NCBI GenBank assembly: GCA_964449775.1
Contig: CAYVBQ010000014.1
Location: forward strand, 1-64,000
Reading direction: 5' to 3'
From: Fen-1258 sp964449775
Lineage (GTDB): Bacteria; Bacteroidota; Ignavibacteria; Ignavibacteriales; Melioribacteraceae
Length of the DNA: 64,000 nt
Of this stretch, positions 1 to 7,569 are shown piece after piece. The position numbers and the translations under genes were made by a program. The notes under the pieces were generated by a model. The model worked only from the letters and a program-made list of their open reading frames with translations, did no database searches and was not told where the DNA came from. Position 1 is the first letter of the stretch, and every line of letters starts with the position of its first letter.

Positions 1-17
1 AAGTTCTAATGCCAAGC

Positions 18-242
18 TTAAATAAATATTTTTGCGTAAGGTGAGTTATTAATTACTGACCAGCCGAGACCAAAATCGAATGCGTTGCTGTTCGACGTCC
101 ATAACTTCGCGCTGAAGCCTGTTGGTTCACCGATCATCACGCCGAGACCAAATTTACGCTCTTGTGCGTTGGATGTCTGAACTGAGAAAAATACACACAG
201 TGCAATAATTGCAAGATTAAATTGTTTCATAGATAAACTCAT
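18..242 (-). CDS. Short exported protein, probably a truncated outer-membrane protein
   Basis: The 74-residue product begins with a signal peptide (hydrophobic core about residues 10-22, likely cleavage after SNA). A segment reading FGLGVMIGEPTGFSAKLW follows, which resembles the first strands of small Bacteroidota beta-barrel proteins. Such proteins normally continue for well over 100 residues, whereas this frame stops at position 18. I therefore suspect a frameshift or truncation, but the window ends too soon to tell. A second in-frame Met (MKQFNL) is an equally good start. It lies downstream of the outer-membrane protein at 278-1069 and has the same orientation. Function unknown. Confidence 0.5.
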   Translation of the reverse strand: MSLSMKQFNLAIIALCVFFSVQTSNAQERKFGLGVMIGEPTGFSAKLWTSNSNAFDFGLGWSVINNSPYAKIFI

Positions 243-277
243 TATAGTTGGTTGATATATTTTTTAGCTTCATTGTT

Positions 278-1069
278 CTACAAACCGAACAAGACGCTTG
301 CCGTGAACAGAATCGAATGAATACTCCGCGCGTTTGAAATAAAATGTTTATCATCCCCCGCAGAGTAGAGAGGATCTCGTTCGTCATTCAAAGAAAGATA
401 GGAATCAATGCGTTGGTTTATTCCCGGATTGACGTCGTTCCATTCTTTGCCGGAAAGATTCATGATGTTGTACGAGAGATTAAAGTCGAGCGATAGGAAA
501 GGACCTACGCTCACTTCCGTTCCCGCCGAGAACCCTACGCCAAACCGTGTTGCACCTTGCACGCTATACATTGCGCTCGGAACTTTGGAAACCCCTTGAA
601 ACGTCGTCTCGCCACTAAACGAATTCAATGCGAGATTTACGCCGATGTACGGAGTAATGGGTAACACAGGTAAGTTGAGACGAAATTCAGGTCCCACTTT
701 CAGCGACAGTATCTTTTGCGATATATCCACTTTTCCCTGTCCTGGTTCAGAATTTCCAGTGTTACTTAACGATGAGTAATCAATTTCAGCGGCGAGATTC
801 AGTCCGGACAACCCGATCTTCGCCTTTCCATGAATGTTAAGACCACTGCTGAGTCCATAACTGGAACCGTTATAGTATTCAATGGTTGAGCCGCTGAAGT
901 TAGAAGCCGGACTCATTACACCGATGCCGCCGCCAAGTTTAATGTTCACTTGCGCTCTCGATTGTGTGTTCATCAGTGCTGTGAGTGCAATAATTACAAC
1001 TGAAAATTGAAACGACCGTATAATCATTTTCATAATACCCTCTGCAACTATAAGATTGAAATGTTTCAT
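278..1069 (-). CDS. Outer-membrane beta-barrel (porin-like) protein
   Basis: The 263-residue protein has a signal peptide ending near SRAQ and then alternating Gly/aromatic strands typical of an eight-stranded OmpA/OmpX-like barrel (for example IKLGGGIGVMSP near the start and a C-terminal strand ending in LFGL). The start at 1069 has an AAGGAG ribosome-binding site. Met13 (position 1033) also has a GAGGG just upstream and would give a more usual signal-peptide length. It probably acts in the outer membrane; no ligand can be inferred. It may be co-transcribed with the short gene downstream (18-242), whose N-terminus (MKQFNL) resembles its own MKHFNL. Confidence 0.65.
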   Translation of the reverse strand: MKHFNLIVAEGIMKMIIRSFQFSVVIIALTALMNTQSRAQVNIKLGGGIGVMSPASNFSGSTIEYYNGSSYGLSSGLNIHGKAKIGLSGLNLAAEIDYSSLSNTGNSEPGQGKVDISQKILSLKVGPEFRLNLPVLPITPYIGVNLALNSFSGETTFQGVSKVPSAMYSVQGATRFGVGFSAGTEVSVGPFLSLDFNLSYNIMNLSGKEWNDVNPGINQRIDSYLSLNDERDPLYSAGDDKHFISNARSIHSILFTASVLFGL

Positions 1070-1373
1070 TATAGATACTCCTTATTTATTTTGTTATAGC
1101 ATTCGTCACTTACTACCAGAATTAAGATACAACTAATTAGGATGTAAATTTAATCGGGTAAAGGAATGAAAAAGGAACTACTTCTTTTGGGTGAGAGAGC
1201 ATTCCGATAATGTCGAGATTCCGGCGAGAAATTAATTGTATTAATCATGAGAATACCTTTAACAATCTATTTAGAGTTCCTTAAGAGAAAGAATAATTGG
1301 CTACTTCCCACATAGTGGTGGATTCCCACAAACGCGTATGCAGTGCCAGCTTATCATTATTGCATTTACACAA
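1070..1373. other. Intergenic region without a recognisable gene
   Basis: AT-rich spacer between the outer-membrane protein and a small lipoprotein, both on the minus strand. It should contain the promoter and the AAGGAG site of the outer-membrane protein near its left edge. I see no RNA gene, repeat or strong hairpin in it. Confidence 0.5.
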
Positions 1374-1700
1374 TTATTGATCAACGTGCACTGATGGTGG
1401 TTTACCTGTACTTATGATAATTGTGTAGTGAGTATTCTTTGCAGCAAGGAACGATACCGACTCATTCTGGATAACAGCTGTCGCAGTAATATTTCCTTCA
1501 GAGGCGGTTTGATATGCCGTTGTTTGTCCGGGTTCGACATTGTTAATGCTGAATTTATTATTTCCTGATGTCTGTATATTCATATTGACTTTGTTCACCT
1601 GTTCGTTCAGGATACGGAACTGTGGGTCTGTATTACTGGAACAACCATTGATGATGAGAAAGAATACTAAGCTAAGAATACCGATAAATATTTTTTTCAT
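1374..1700 (-). CDS. Small lipoprotein
   Basis: The 108-residue product has a lipoprotein signal peptide with a lipobox-like cysteine at residue 20 (INGCSSN). After cleavage, about 88 residues with alternating beta-strand character remain (FRILNEQVNKVNMNIQ, then AYQTASEGNITATAVIQ). The pattern faintly recalls DUF4397-type lipoproteins, in which short strands follow a Cys-Ser-rich linker, but this is only an impression. It is presumably anchored in the periplasm or outer membrane. Its stop is about 300 bases before the next gene, so it is probably a single-gene unit. Function unknown. Confidence 0.6.
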   Translation of the reverse strand: MKKIFIGILSLVFFLIINGCSSNTDPQFRILNEQVNKVNMNIQTSGNNKFSINNVEPGQTTAYQTASEGNITATAVIQNESVSFLAAKNTHYTIIISTGKPPSVHVDQ

Positions 1701-1796
1701 GCGTTCTCCTAATTAAATTATTTGTTGACCATTGAGTTGCTAAAATAATTGTATTTTTCTTTTGTAGAATTTGTGAATAGTGGAAAGGTATATCAA

Positions 1797-1908
1797 TGAA
1801 TTTTTTTATTGATTGAATGAGAACAAACATCCTAAAAAATATTTTTGACTTTTTACACAATCTCAATCTCCCGGACTTCTGAGAGATTGAGATTAGCATT
1901 TACTTATT
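1797..1908 (-). repeat. 112-bp direct repeat, copy 1, with terminator hairpin
   Basis: Nearly identical to 3061-3172. Both copies lie immediately downstream of one of the two tandem DUF3494 genes. Each contains a stem-loop (1862-1891 here, with arms CTCAATCTCxC / GAGAGATTGAG) followed on the minus strand by an AT-rich stretch with T runs, so each probably terminates its gene. The repeat shows that the two genes were duplicated together with their 3' regions. Confidence 0.75.
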
Positions 1909-2999
1909 CACTTGATCAGGATCAACTTCTTCGTCGAGACGAAGGATCCGGCTTCCAAACGATAGAAGTACACACCACTTGAAAGATTCAGTTTTGCTTC
2001 GCTCGTGTAAAACGGTACTGTATAACTTCCGGCTTCCTGATTGCTGTTCACAAGGGTAGCCACTTCATTACCGAGCACATCATACACCCTGAGAGAAACC
2101 AAACCAGGATTTCCAATTGTGTATTGAATCTTTGTTGACGGATTGAATGGGTTCGGATAGTTTTGGTCGAGAGAAAAAGCTTGAGGCACTACATCATTTT
2201 CGACCGAGACCACCGTTTCCGGCTTAGTGACGGTATTGGCATCTAATGTAACTGCGCTCTGTGCCAGCGCTCTGCCGTTCAAAGTTGCACCGGTCTGCAT
2301 CTCAATCAACGTCTGACACAATATGATTCCCTTCATGGCAGCCGTAGTTCCAAGAGTAACTTGGCCGGCGACCTGCCAGAAGACGTTGGAAGCCAATGCG
2401 CCACCGCTTAGAGTAACAATGGCTCCGTTGGCCAAGGTTAGATTCTGCGCTATCTGGAAAATCCAGACATCAGTTGCGCTGCCCGAAATAGTAACACCAG
2501 CAGCAGATACTAGAACCCCAGTCCCCCATTTATAGAGACCAGGAGTGAGGGTCTGCCCAGTAACATCTCCGGCGTACAGTTCAGTATAATTAGGCAATGT
2601 TCGTCCAGCTGCGTCGGTGTACGCGGTTTCCATGTCACCTACAGCCGTAGTCATCTTAGCTGGAGTTGGGGGAGTATAGTCGGCGGCATATACCTTTCCA
2701 GTGACTAAAGATGATGTCGAAAATGTATTCGAGGCATCCATTATTAATCCAAATCCAGTTATGTATGTCGCAGCGGCTGGACTAACTCCAATATCACCAA
2801 CAATTGAGGTGGTTCCAGTGGTTGAAACTCCGGTTTTTGCCAGAATCGCGAAATTGCCAGCTGTTCCAAGATTCACTGGTGCCGGTGACGATTGAGACAC
2901 GGCAACGGCAGGCAATATCAAAGCAACCGTCAGCATCGCTTCGAGGAAGCGTGTCAATCGGTGTAAAATACCTTTTCTATTTGTTGTGTAAGTTTTCAT
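1908..2999 (-). CDS. DUF3494 (ice-binding-like) protein with T9SS sorting domain
   Basis: The 363-residue secreted protein has a signal peptide (about residues 1-36, ending AVSQS) and a DUF3494 domain at about 40-265. Typical landmarks are VNLGTAGNFAILAKTG, the TSIVGDIGVSPAAA turn, and VWIFQIAQNLT. A T9SS C-terminal domain follows (about 275-363) with NYPNPFNPSTKIQYTI and a Lys-rich end, KKLILIK. DUF3494 forms an irregular beta-solenoid that in some bacteria binds ice; in others it serves in adhesion or an unknown role. Ice binding here is a family-level inference only. The start at 2999 has AAGGAG eight bases upstream. It is a tandem paralogue of the gene at 3172-4272. Confidence 0.85.
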   Translation of the reverse strand: MKTYTTNRKGILHRLTRFLEAMLTVALILPAVAVSQSSPAPVNLGTAGNFAILAKTGVSTTGTTSIVGDIGVSPAAATYITGFGLIMDASNTFSTSSLVTGKVYAADYTPPTPAKMTTAVGDMETAYTDAAGRTLPNYTELYAGDVTGQTLTPGLYKWGTGVLVSAAGVTISGSATDVWIFQIAQNLTLANGAIVTLSGGALASNVFWQVAGQVTLGTTAAMKGIILCQTLIEMQTGATLNGRALAQSAVTLDANTVTKPETVVSVENDVVPQAFSLDQNYPNPFNPSTKIQYTIGNPGLVSLRVYDVLGNEVATLVNSNQEAGSYTVPFYTSEAKLNLSSGVYFYRLEAGSFVSTKKLILIK

Positions 3000-3060
3000 A
3001 AAACTCTCCTTGACGTTTTTGTGATGTATTACTATTCATATTTTGAATAGTTTGGTGAAG

Positions 3061-3172
3061 TGAATTTTTTTATTGATTGAATGAGAACAAACATCCTAAA
3101 AAATATTTTTGACTTTTTACATAACCTCAATCTCTCGGACTTCTGAGAGATTGAGATTAGCATTTACTTATT
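3061..3172 (-). repeat. 112-bp direct repeat, copy 2, with terminator hairpin
   Basis: Second copy of the 3' region described at 1797-1908. The stem-loop at 3126-3155 is perfect: 11-bp arms CTCAATCTCTC and GAGAGATTGAG around an 8-base loop. It is the likely terminator of the 3172-4272 gene and separates the two paralogues. Confidence 0.75.
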
Positions 3173-4272
3173 TATTTAAGAAGGATCAACTTCTTAATCG
3201 AAACAAACGACCCGGCTTGCAAACGGTAGAAGTACACACCACTTGAAAGATTCAGTTCGCTCGTGTTAAACGGTACTGTATAACTTCCGGCTTCCTGATT
3301 GCTGTTCACAAGAGTAGCAACTTCATGACCGAGCACATCATACACCTTGAGGGAAACCAAACCGGCATTTCCAATTGTGTATTGAATCTTTGTTGACGGA
3401 TTGAATGGGTTCGGATAGTTTTGGTCGAGAGAAAAAGCTTGAGGCACTACATCATTTTCGACCGAGGTAACTGTTGCCGGTTTGGTGACGGCATTGGAGG
3501 CTGTTGCCCCGGTATTCAGCGAGATGGTATTGGCATCTAATGTAACCGACTCAGTTCGCGCTAATGCTCTGCCTTCCAAAGATGCGCCTGTAGCAAACGT
3601 AATGTTTGCATAAGCCATAATGGTTCCCTTCATTACAGCAGTTGTTCCAAAAGTTGCCGCACTGCCGACTTGCCAAAAAATGTTGGAAGCCTTCGCGCCG
3701 CCGATTAGGAAAACTTGGCGACCGGATGTCATATTGAAACTGGATGCTATTTGAAAAATCCAAACAGCATTCGCGTCGCCTTTAGCATCGAGAGTAAGAT
3801 CGCCTGACGATATTTCAAGCGAGCTGGTGGATTTATAAAGTCCCGGGGGAAGTGTTTGTCCGCCAAGATTTCCGGCTATACCGATAGGATTTACTGTTCG
3901 TCCTGCGGCATCGTTAAATGCAGTCGTTAAATCAAGCATTGCCTGAGTTAACATAGCAGCGTTTGTCACGTAACCCGTAGGACCGGAAGCGTCAACCGTG
4001 TAGATCGTTCCGACTAAGGCTACTGTCTCAAATCCGGTCATGGAAGCACCGGTGATAGGACTCGCTCCAACATCTCCGGTAATACTCGTAGGACCGGTAT
4101 TGGTGATTCCAGCGTACGACAGAATTGCAAATCCGTCGGTCAAACCAAGAGTTACCGGCGCTTGCTGAGAAAAAGCAACCGCAGGCAACATCAAAACAGA
4201 TATCAATCCCGTTCCGAGTAAACTCATGAAACGGTGTAAAATACCTTTTCTGTTTTTTGTGTAAGTTTTCAT
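3172..4272 (-). CDS. DUF3494 (ice-binding-like) protein with T9SS sorting domain
   Basis: The start is placed at 4272 because MKTYTKNRKGILHR there matches the paralogue's N-terminus and has AAGGAG seven bases upstream; the open frame itself runs back to 4377. The product is about 366 residues: signal peptide ending AFSQQ, a DUF3494 domain (ITNTGPTSITGDVGASPI, AVWIFQIASSFN, IFWQVGSAATFGT) and a T9SS domain nearly identical to that of its neighbour (NYPNPFNPSTKIQYTI ... KKLILLK). The two paralogues are most alike in the signal peptide and T9SS domain and diverge in the solenoid. It is probably exported to the cell surface. Confidence 0.85.
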   Translation of the reverse strand: MKTYTKNRKGILHRFMSLLGTGLISVLMLPAVAFSQQAPVTLGLTDGFAILSYAGITNTGPTSITGDVGASPITGASMTGFETVALVGTIYTVDASGPTGYVTNAAMLTQAMLDLTTAFNDAAGRTVNPIGIAGNLGGQTLPPGLYKSTSSLEISSGDLTLDAKGDANAVWIFQIASSFNMTSGRQVFLIGGAKASNIFWQVGSAATFGTTAVMKGTIMAYANITFATGASLEGRALARTESVTLDANTISLNTGATASNAVTKPATVTSVENDVVPQAFSLDQNYPNPFNPSTKIQYTIGNAGLVSLKVYDVLGHEVATLVNSNQEAGSYTVPFNTSELNLSSGVYFYRLQAGSFVSIKKLILLK

Positions 4273-4468
4273 AAAATTCTCCTTGTAATTGTTGTTATTG
4301 AAAGAGTAAGTGTTCGAAAAATTTCGTTTTTTATTTTGTTCATTATAATTTATCTCCTTTAATAAATTAGTTTTCATTATTAATAAATAAAAGTCCCGAT
4401 TTTATACGAGGCTTTTTAACTAAAACTGTCAACTTTTTTTAGGACGATTCAGAGAGTTAAAAGTTGAT

Positions 4469-5254
4469 TTAATTGCTGTCTTCTTTTCCGTCTTTATCAT
4501 TATCCTTAAATGCTTTTAAGAAACTTTTCAAATTATTTTCTATAACACTAAAGTTATTAGAGTTTGTTGGATCAAGCAGAGCGTTATTTTGATCCAGGAA
4601 CCAGCCAGCTGAGCTAATCTGTAAAGTAAGATTAAATGTTGTTTGAGTTTGATTGATAACCAAATTGGGGGAAAGTGTCTTTTCAAACTCAACATTGATC
4701 TTTGACTTATAAGTAAAAGCATTAGCAGTAGACTGTCCATTTTTATATAAGTTACCATCTATAATTATGCTGAACCTATCGCCGCTAAGAAAATCTATAA
4801 ATGTTGCTTTTTGTGAAGCTGATAAGGTATCAATTTCACTTTGACTTACCTTGTGAATCTCAAATTTAAATTTGTTATAAGTACCAAATGGAATATTCGA
4901 AATAGAAATCTGTTGCATTGCACCGGAAAGGTTTAAATCCAATACAAACGGAGCGAGTTTTTTGGTTGAGTTTATACCATTTTCTTCGTGTTCCATTTCT
5001 ACTTCATTATTGTCTTCAGCTTTCAGCTTTATGTTACGCAGTATAACTCTAACACGAGTTATTTTTATAGAATCTACTGCATTTACTGAGCCTGATTTCT
5101 GCAAGCCGGAAACAGCCTTAGTAGTATATACTGCAGTCATCGAAATTTTACTTGTAGTACCAGTGGGAACCGGATCAGTTGAGTTACTGCAGCCGTAAAC
5201 AAAAAGGGATACAGCAAAAATCAGAACTAAAAATACTGCGTTTATCTTTTTCAT
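4469..5254 (-). CDS. Lipoprotein of unknown function
   Basis: The 261-residue protein has a lipoprotein signal peptide (lipobox cysteine in VYGCSNS, residue 22) followed by a mostly beta-strand domain (VDSIKITRVRVILRNIKL, FVLDLNLSGAMQQISI, YNKFKFEIHKV). The strand pattern resembles the DUF4382 family of Bacteroidota lipoproteins (a derivation of metals or sugars is not implied). The C-terminus ends in acidic, lysine-rich residues (FKDNDKDGKEDSN). It lies between other exported proteins on the same strand. Function not recognised. Confidence 0.6.
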   Translation of the reverse strand: MKKINAVFLVLIFAVSLFVYGCSNSTDPVPTGTTSKISMTAVYTTKAVSGLQKSGSVNAVDSIKITRVRVILRNIKLKAEDNNEVEMEHEENGINSTKKLAPFVLDLNLSGAMQQISISNIPFGTYNKFKFEIHKVSQSEIDTLSASQKATFIDFLSGDRFSIIIDGNLYKNGQSTANAFTYKSKINVEFEKTLSPNLVINQTQTTFNLTLQISSAGWFLDQNNALLDPTNSNNFSVIENNLKSFLKAFKDNDKDGKEDSN

Positions 5255-5342
5255 TGGAATTCTCCTATTTTATGAATTTTTTAAGTCATTCAACTATTTT
5301 AGTTAATGCTTGTGACTTTCCTATAATATATATTATGATAAA

Positions 5343-6383
5343 TCATTTTACTTTATATGGTATGCCCCATGTTCTTTCAACTACACTTGTATTTGAGTCG
5401 TAGATTACAGACTTTGGAAGAGCATTAATGACTGCATGCATTCTCCCCGCATAAGAATGAGTTTTCCAATTTCTCTCATAAACTTTTCTATAGTAAGTTC
5501 CTTCCTGAATGCTGGATTTCAGATTAAATTTTTCTTTTGTTCTAAATTTTCCATTCATCATGGCTCCATAGGTAATTGTCAAGAAATCATCATCGCTGGA
5601 TTTGCTCAAAAGTTCAACTTCAAGTTTCACCGGTTGATTTTTTGTATAGTTTGTGAACAAATCATGCCAGTCATGTAAACCGATTCCAATACCCACTCCT
5701 GAACCAGTTCCATGGTTTTCATTATCATCATCCTCATCGTTATCATCATCCTTATCACTACCTACGTTAAAGAAAAATGCATTAGGGTCATTTATAACAA
5801 CCGTTGATCCATCCCGGGCAGTTAATGTTAATTTTGTGATTAGAATATCATCTCCTTCTGTACCGCCAACGGGCAGTGAGATAGCCGTAACTTTCCAATC
5901 TTTTGTATCGTTGCCGGTGTTTGCAATTTTCTTGAATTTTATAATACGTGTGATAGTTGTTGATAACGGCTTATGAATTACAGTATCAACATGTGTATAT
6001 GTTCCTGGTCCAGGCTGTTTGAGTGAACCCGCGATAATCAATTCACCTTCGAATTTTTGTACTAAAGTCCCGGTTGCAGTAGTGCTGTCCTTTACAACGG
6101 TCATACTTTTCTCCACCAGTTTCAGATGCTGACCGACACGAATTGGATATATGTCCTTTCCAAGAGTGCCGGAAAGTGGCATAGCATCTTCTTCGTTATA
6201 GTTTTGTGTAAAAGAATTGGTTGACTGACTATTATCAGCGCTTTTCATTAAAGCTTGAGAGAAGTTTTTATTGGTCCCAAATCCGGGTTCAGTAACGCCT
6301 GTCTGTTCTTTACAGCCAAAACCAATTATCATAAAAAGTATAATTGCTGTAAATGAAGAAATGAAAGAATTCATGCGTTCCAT
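5343..6383 (-). CDS. Lipoprotein with an acidic Asp/Asn-rich stretch
   Basis: The 346-residue product has a lipoprotein signal (GFGCKEQTG, cysteine near residue 24) and two beta-rich halves. Between them is a strongly acidic segment, GSDKDDDNDEDDDNENHG at about residues 206-223, followed by a Gly-rich stretch GIGIGLHD. The acidic run could bind calcium, but it does not follow a recognised EF-hand or RTX spacing. The gene lies 17 bases downstream of the receiver gene at 6401-6802 on the same strand, so the two may be transcribed together. Not recognised further. Confidence 0.6.
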   Translation of the reverse strand: MERMNSFISSFTAIILFMIIGFGCKEQTGVTEPGFGTNKNFSQALMKSADNSQSTNSFTQNYNEEDAMPLSGTLGKDIYPIRVGQHLKLVEKSMTVVKDSTTATGTLVQKFEGELIIAGSLKQPGPGTYTHVDTVIHKPLSTTITRIIKFKKIANTGNDTKDWKVTAISLPVGGTEGDDILITKLTLTARDGSTVVINDPNAFFFNVGSDKDDDNDEDDDNENHGTGSGVGIGIGLHDWHDLFTNYTKNQPVKLEVELLSKSSDDDFLTITYGAMMNGKFRTKEKFNLKSSIQEGTYYRKVYERNWKTHSYAGRMHAVINALPKSVIYDSNTSVVERTWGIPYKVK

Positions 6384-6400
6384 TTTTGCCTCCTTTATTT

Positions 6401-6802
6401 TTAGTTTAGTTTATGTAATAAAAATTTTGAATTCTCTTTTTGCTCTTTTACAAGTTCTCTTATAAAAGTCTTGAGCTGAACCAGCTCGGAAGATTTATCA
6501 AAGAAATAATGCACCGCCGAATTTTCGTAAGTATTTTTATACTGTGGCAACGCATAATTTGAGCATACTATTATTAACGGTTTATGAAATAATCTATTGC
6601 CAAGAGGAACTAATTCAAGACCGCTTTTATCCGGCAGTTGAATATCGAACAGAACCACATCAATTCTCTGCTTTTGCATAATTAGTTTTGCTTCCTTTAC
6701 TGTGTTAGCTTCAAGAACATCATCAAAGTAATTTTCAAGTTTCAGATACCTTATTAGCTTTTCTCTTAATATTTTTGATCCGTCTGCAATCAAAATTTTC
6801 AT
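6401..6802 (-). CDS. Stand-alone response regulator receiver
   Basis: The 133-residue protein consists only of a receiver domain. The phospho-acceptor is Asp53 in VVLFDIQLPDKSG, and the conserved C-terminal Lys lies in YFFDKSSE. The acidic pair near the N-terminus is reduced to one Asp (ADGSKILR), where most receivers have two, so Mg2+ binding may be weaker. No output domain is present; it may relay phosphate or act by protein contact. It lies just downstream of the NarL-type regulator and its kinase, with the same PDKSG signature, so that kinase is a plausible partner. Confidence 0.75.
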   Translation of the reverse strand: MKILIADGSKILREKLIRYLKLENYFDDVLEANTVKEAKLIMQKQRIDVVLFDIQLPDKSGLELVPLGNRLFHKPLIIVCSNYALPQYKNTYENSAVHYFFDKSSELVQLKTFIRELVKEQKENSKFLLHKLN

Positions 6803-6924
6803 TTCAGTAATGTTGTTTTTCTATGGGTTAATTTATAAGAGGGAGGTAACCTTGTATGTAGCTACTTTTTGTAAAAGGATGTGGTTGATTTTACTACAAA
6901 AATAAGACGATTAGCTTGGATTAT

Positions 6925-7560
6925 TTAGTATTTCTCAACTAAATCATTATCAATAGCATATCGAATTAACTCTGCCGTAGACTTAATATTTAATTTCTCT
7001 TGAATTCGGGTTTTGTACGAAGCGATTGTATTAACGCTCAGACTAAGGTTTTCAGCAATTTTAGATATTTTATTCCCTTGTGCCAATAATCTAAGCACTT
7101 CGAATTCTCTATCGGAAAGAATTTCATGGTTAGCTGAGCCAATGGATTTTAGCGGGTTAAAAATTAATTCCTCAAGCAGTTCATATTTCATATATTTCCC
7201 GCCCTTTTCAATCTTTCTTATGGCATTAATAATTTCACTTGGTTTAGCGCTCTTGCTCAGGTAGCCGTCTGCCCCCATTTTAATTGCCCTCTTTGCAAAT
7301 TTTTCGTCCGGATAAATACTGAACATTAGAATTTTTAGATCAGTGTAGCGAATTTTAATATCCTTAATAAAATCCAATCCGCTTTTATCCGGCAAAGAGA
7401 TATCCAACATCACCAAATCAATTTGCTGCTCACTCAATTTGCTTTCCAATTCTTTAATACTCGAAGCTTCCGCAACAACATTTAGATCACTCTGCTTGGA
7501 CAATATTTTTTTAAGTCCTTCTCTTACTATTTCATGGTCGTCTGTCAATGCGATATTCAT
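6925..7560 (-). CDS. NarL/FixJ-family response regulator
   Basis: The 211-residue protein has an N-terminal receiver (acidic pair Asp7-Asp8, phospho-acceptor Asp53 in VMLDISLPDKSG, conserved Lys in GYLSKSAKPSE) and a C-terminal LuxR-type helix-turn-helix (LSDREFEVLRLLAQG ... SVNTIASYKTRIQEKL). It should be phosphorylated by the HisKA_3 kinase encoded immediately upstream (7570-10539; gap 9 bases), the usual pairing for this family. It likely acts as a DNA-binding transcription factor; its targets are not evident. Confidence 0.9.
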   Translation of the reverse strand: MNIALTDDHEIVREGLKKILSKQSDLNVVAEASSIKELESKLSEQQIDLVMLDISLPDKSGLDFIKDIKIRYTDLKILMFSIYPDEKFAKRAIKMGADGYLSKSAKPSEIINAIRKIEKGGKYMKYELLEELIFNPLKSIGSANHEILSDREFEVLRLLAQGNKISKIAENLSLSVNTIASYKTRIQEKLNIKSTAELIRYAIDNDLVEKY

Positions 7561-7569
7561 TTTATACCC

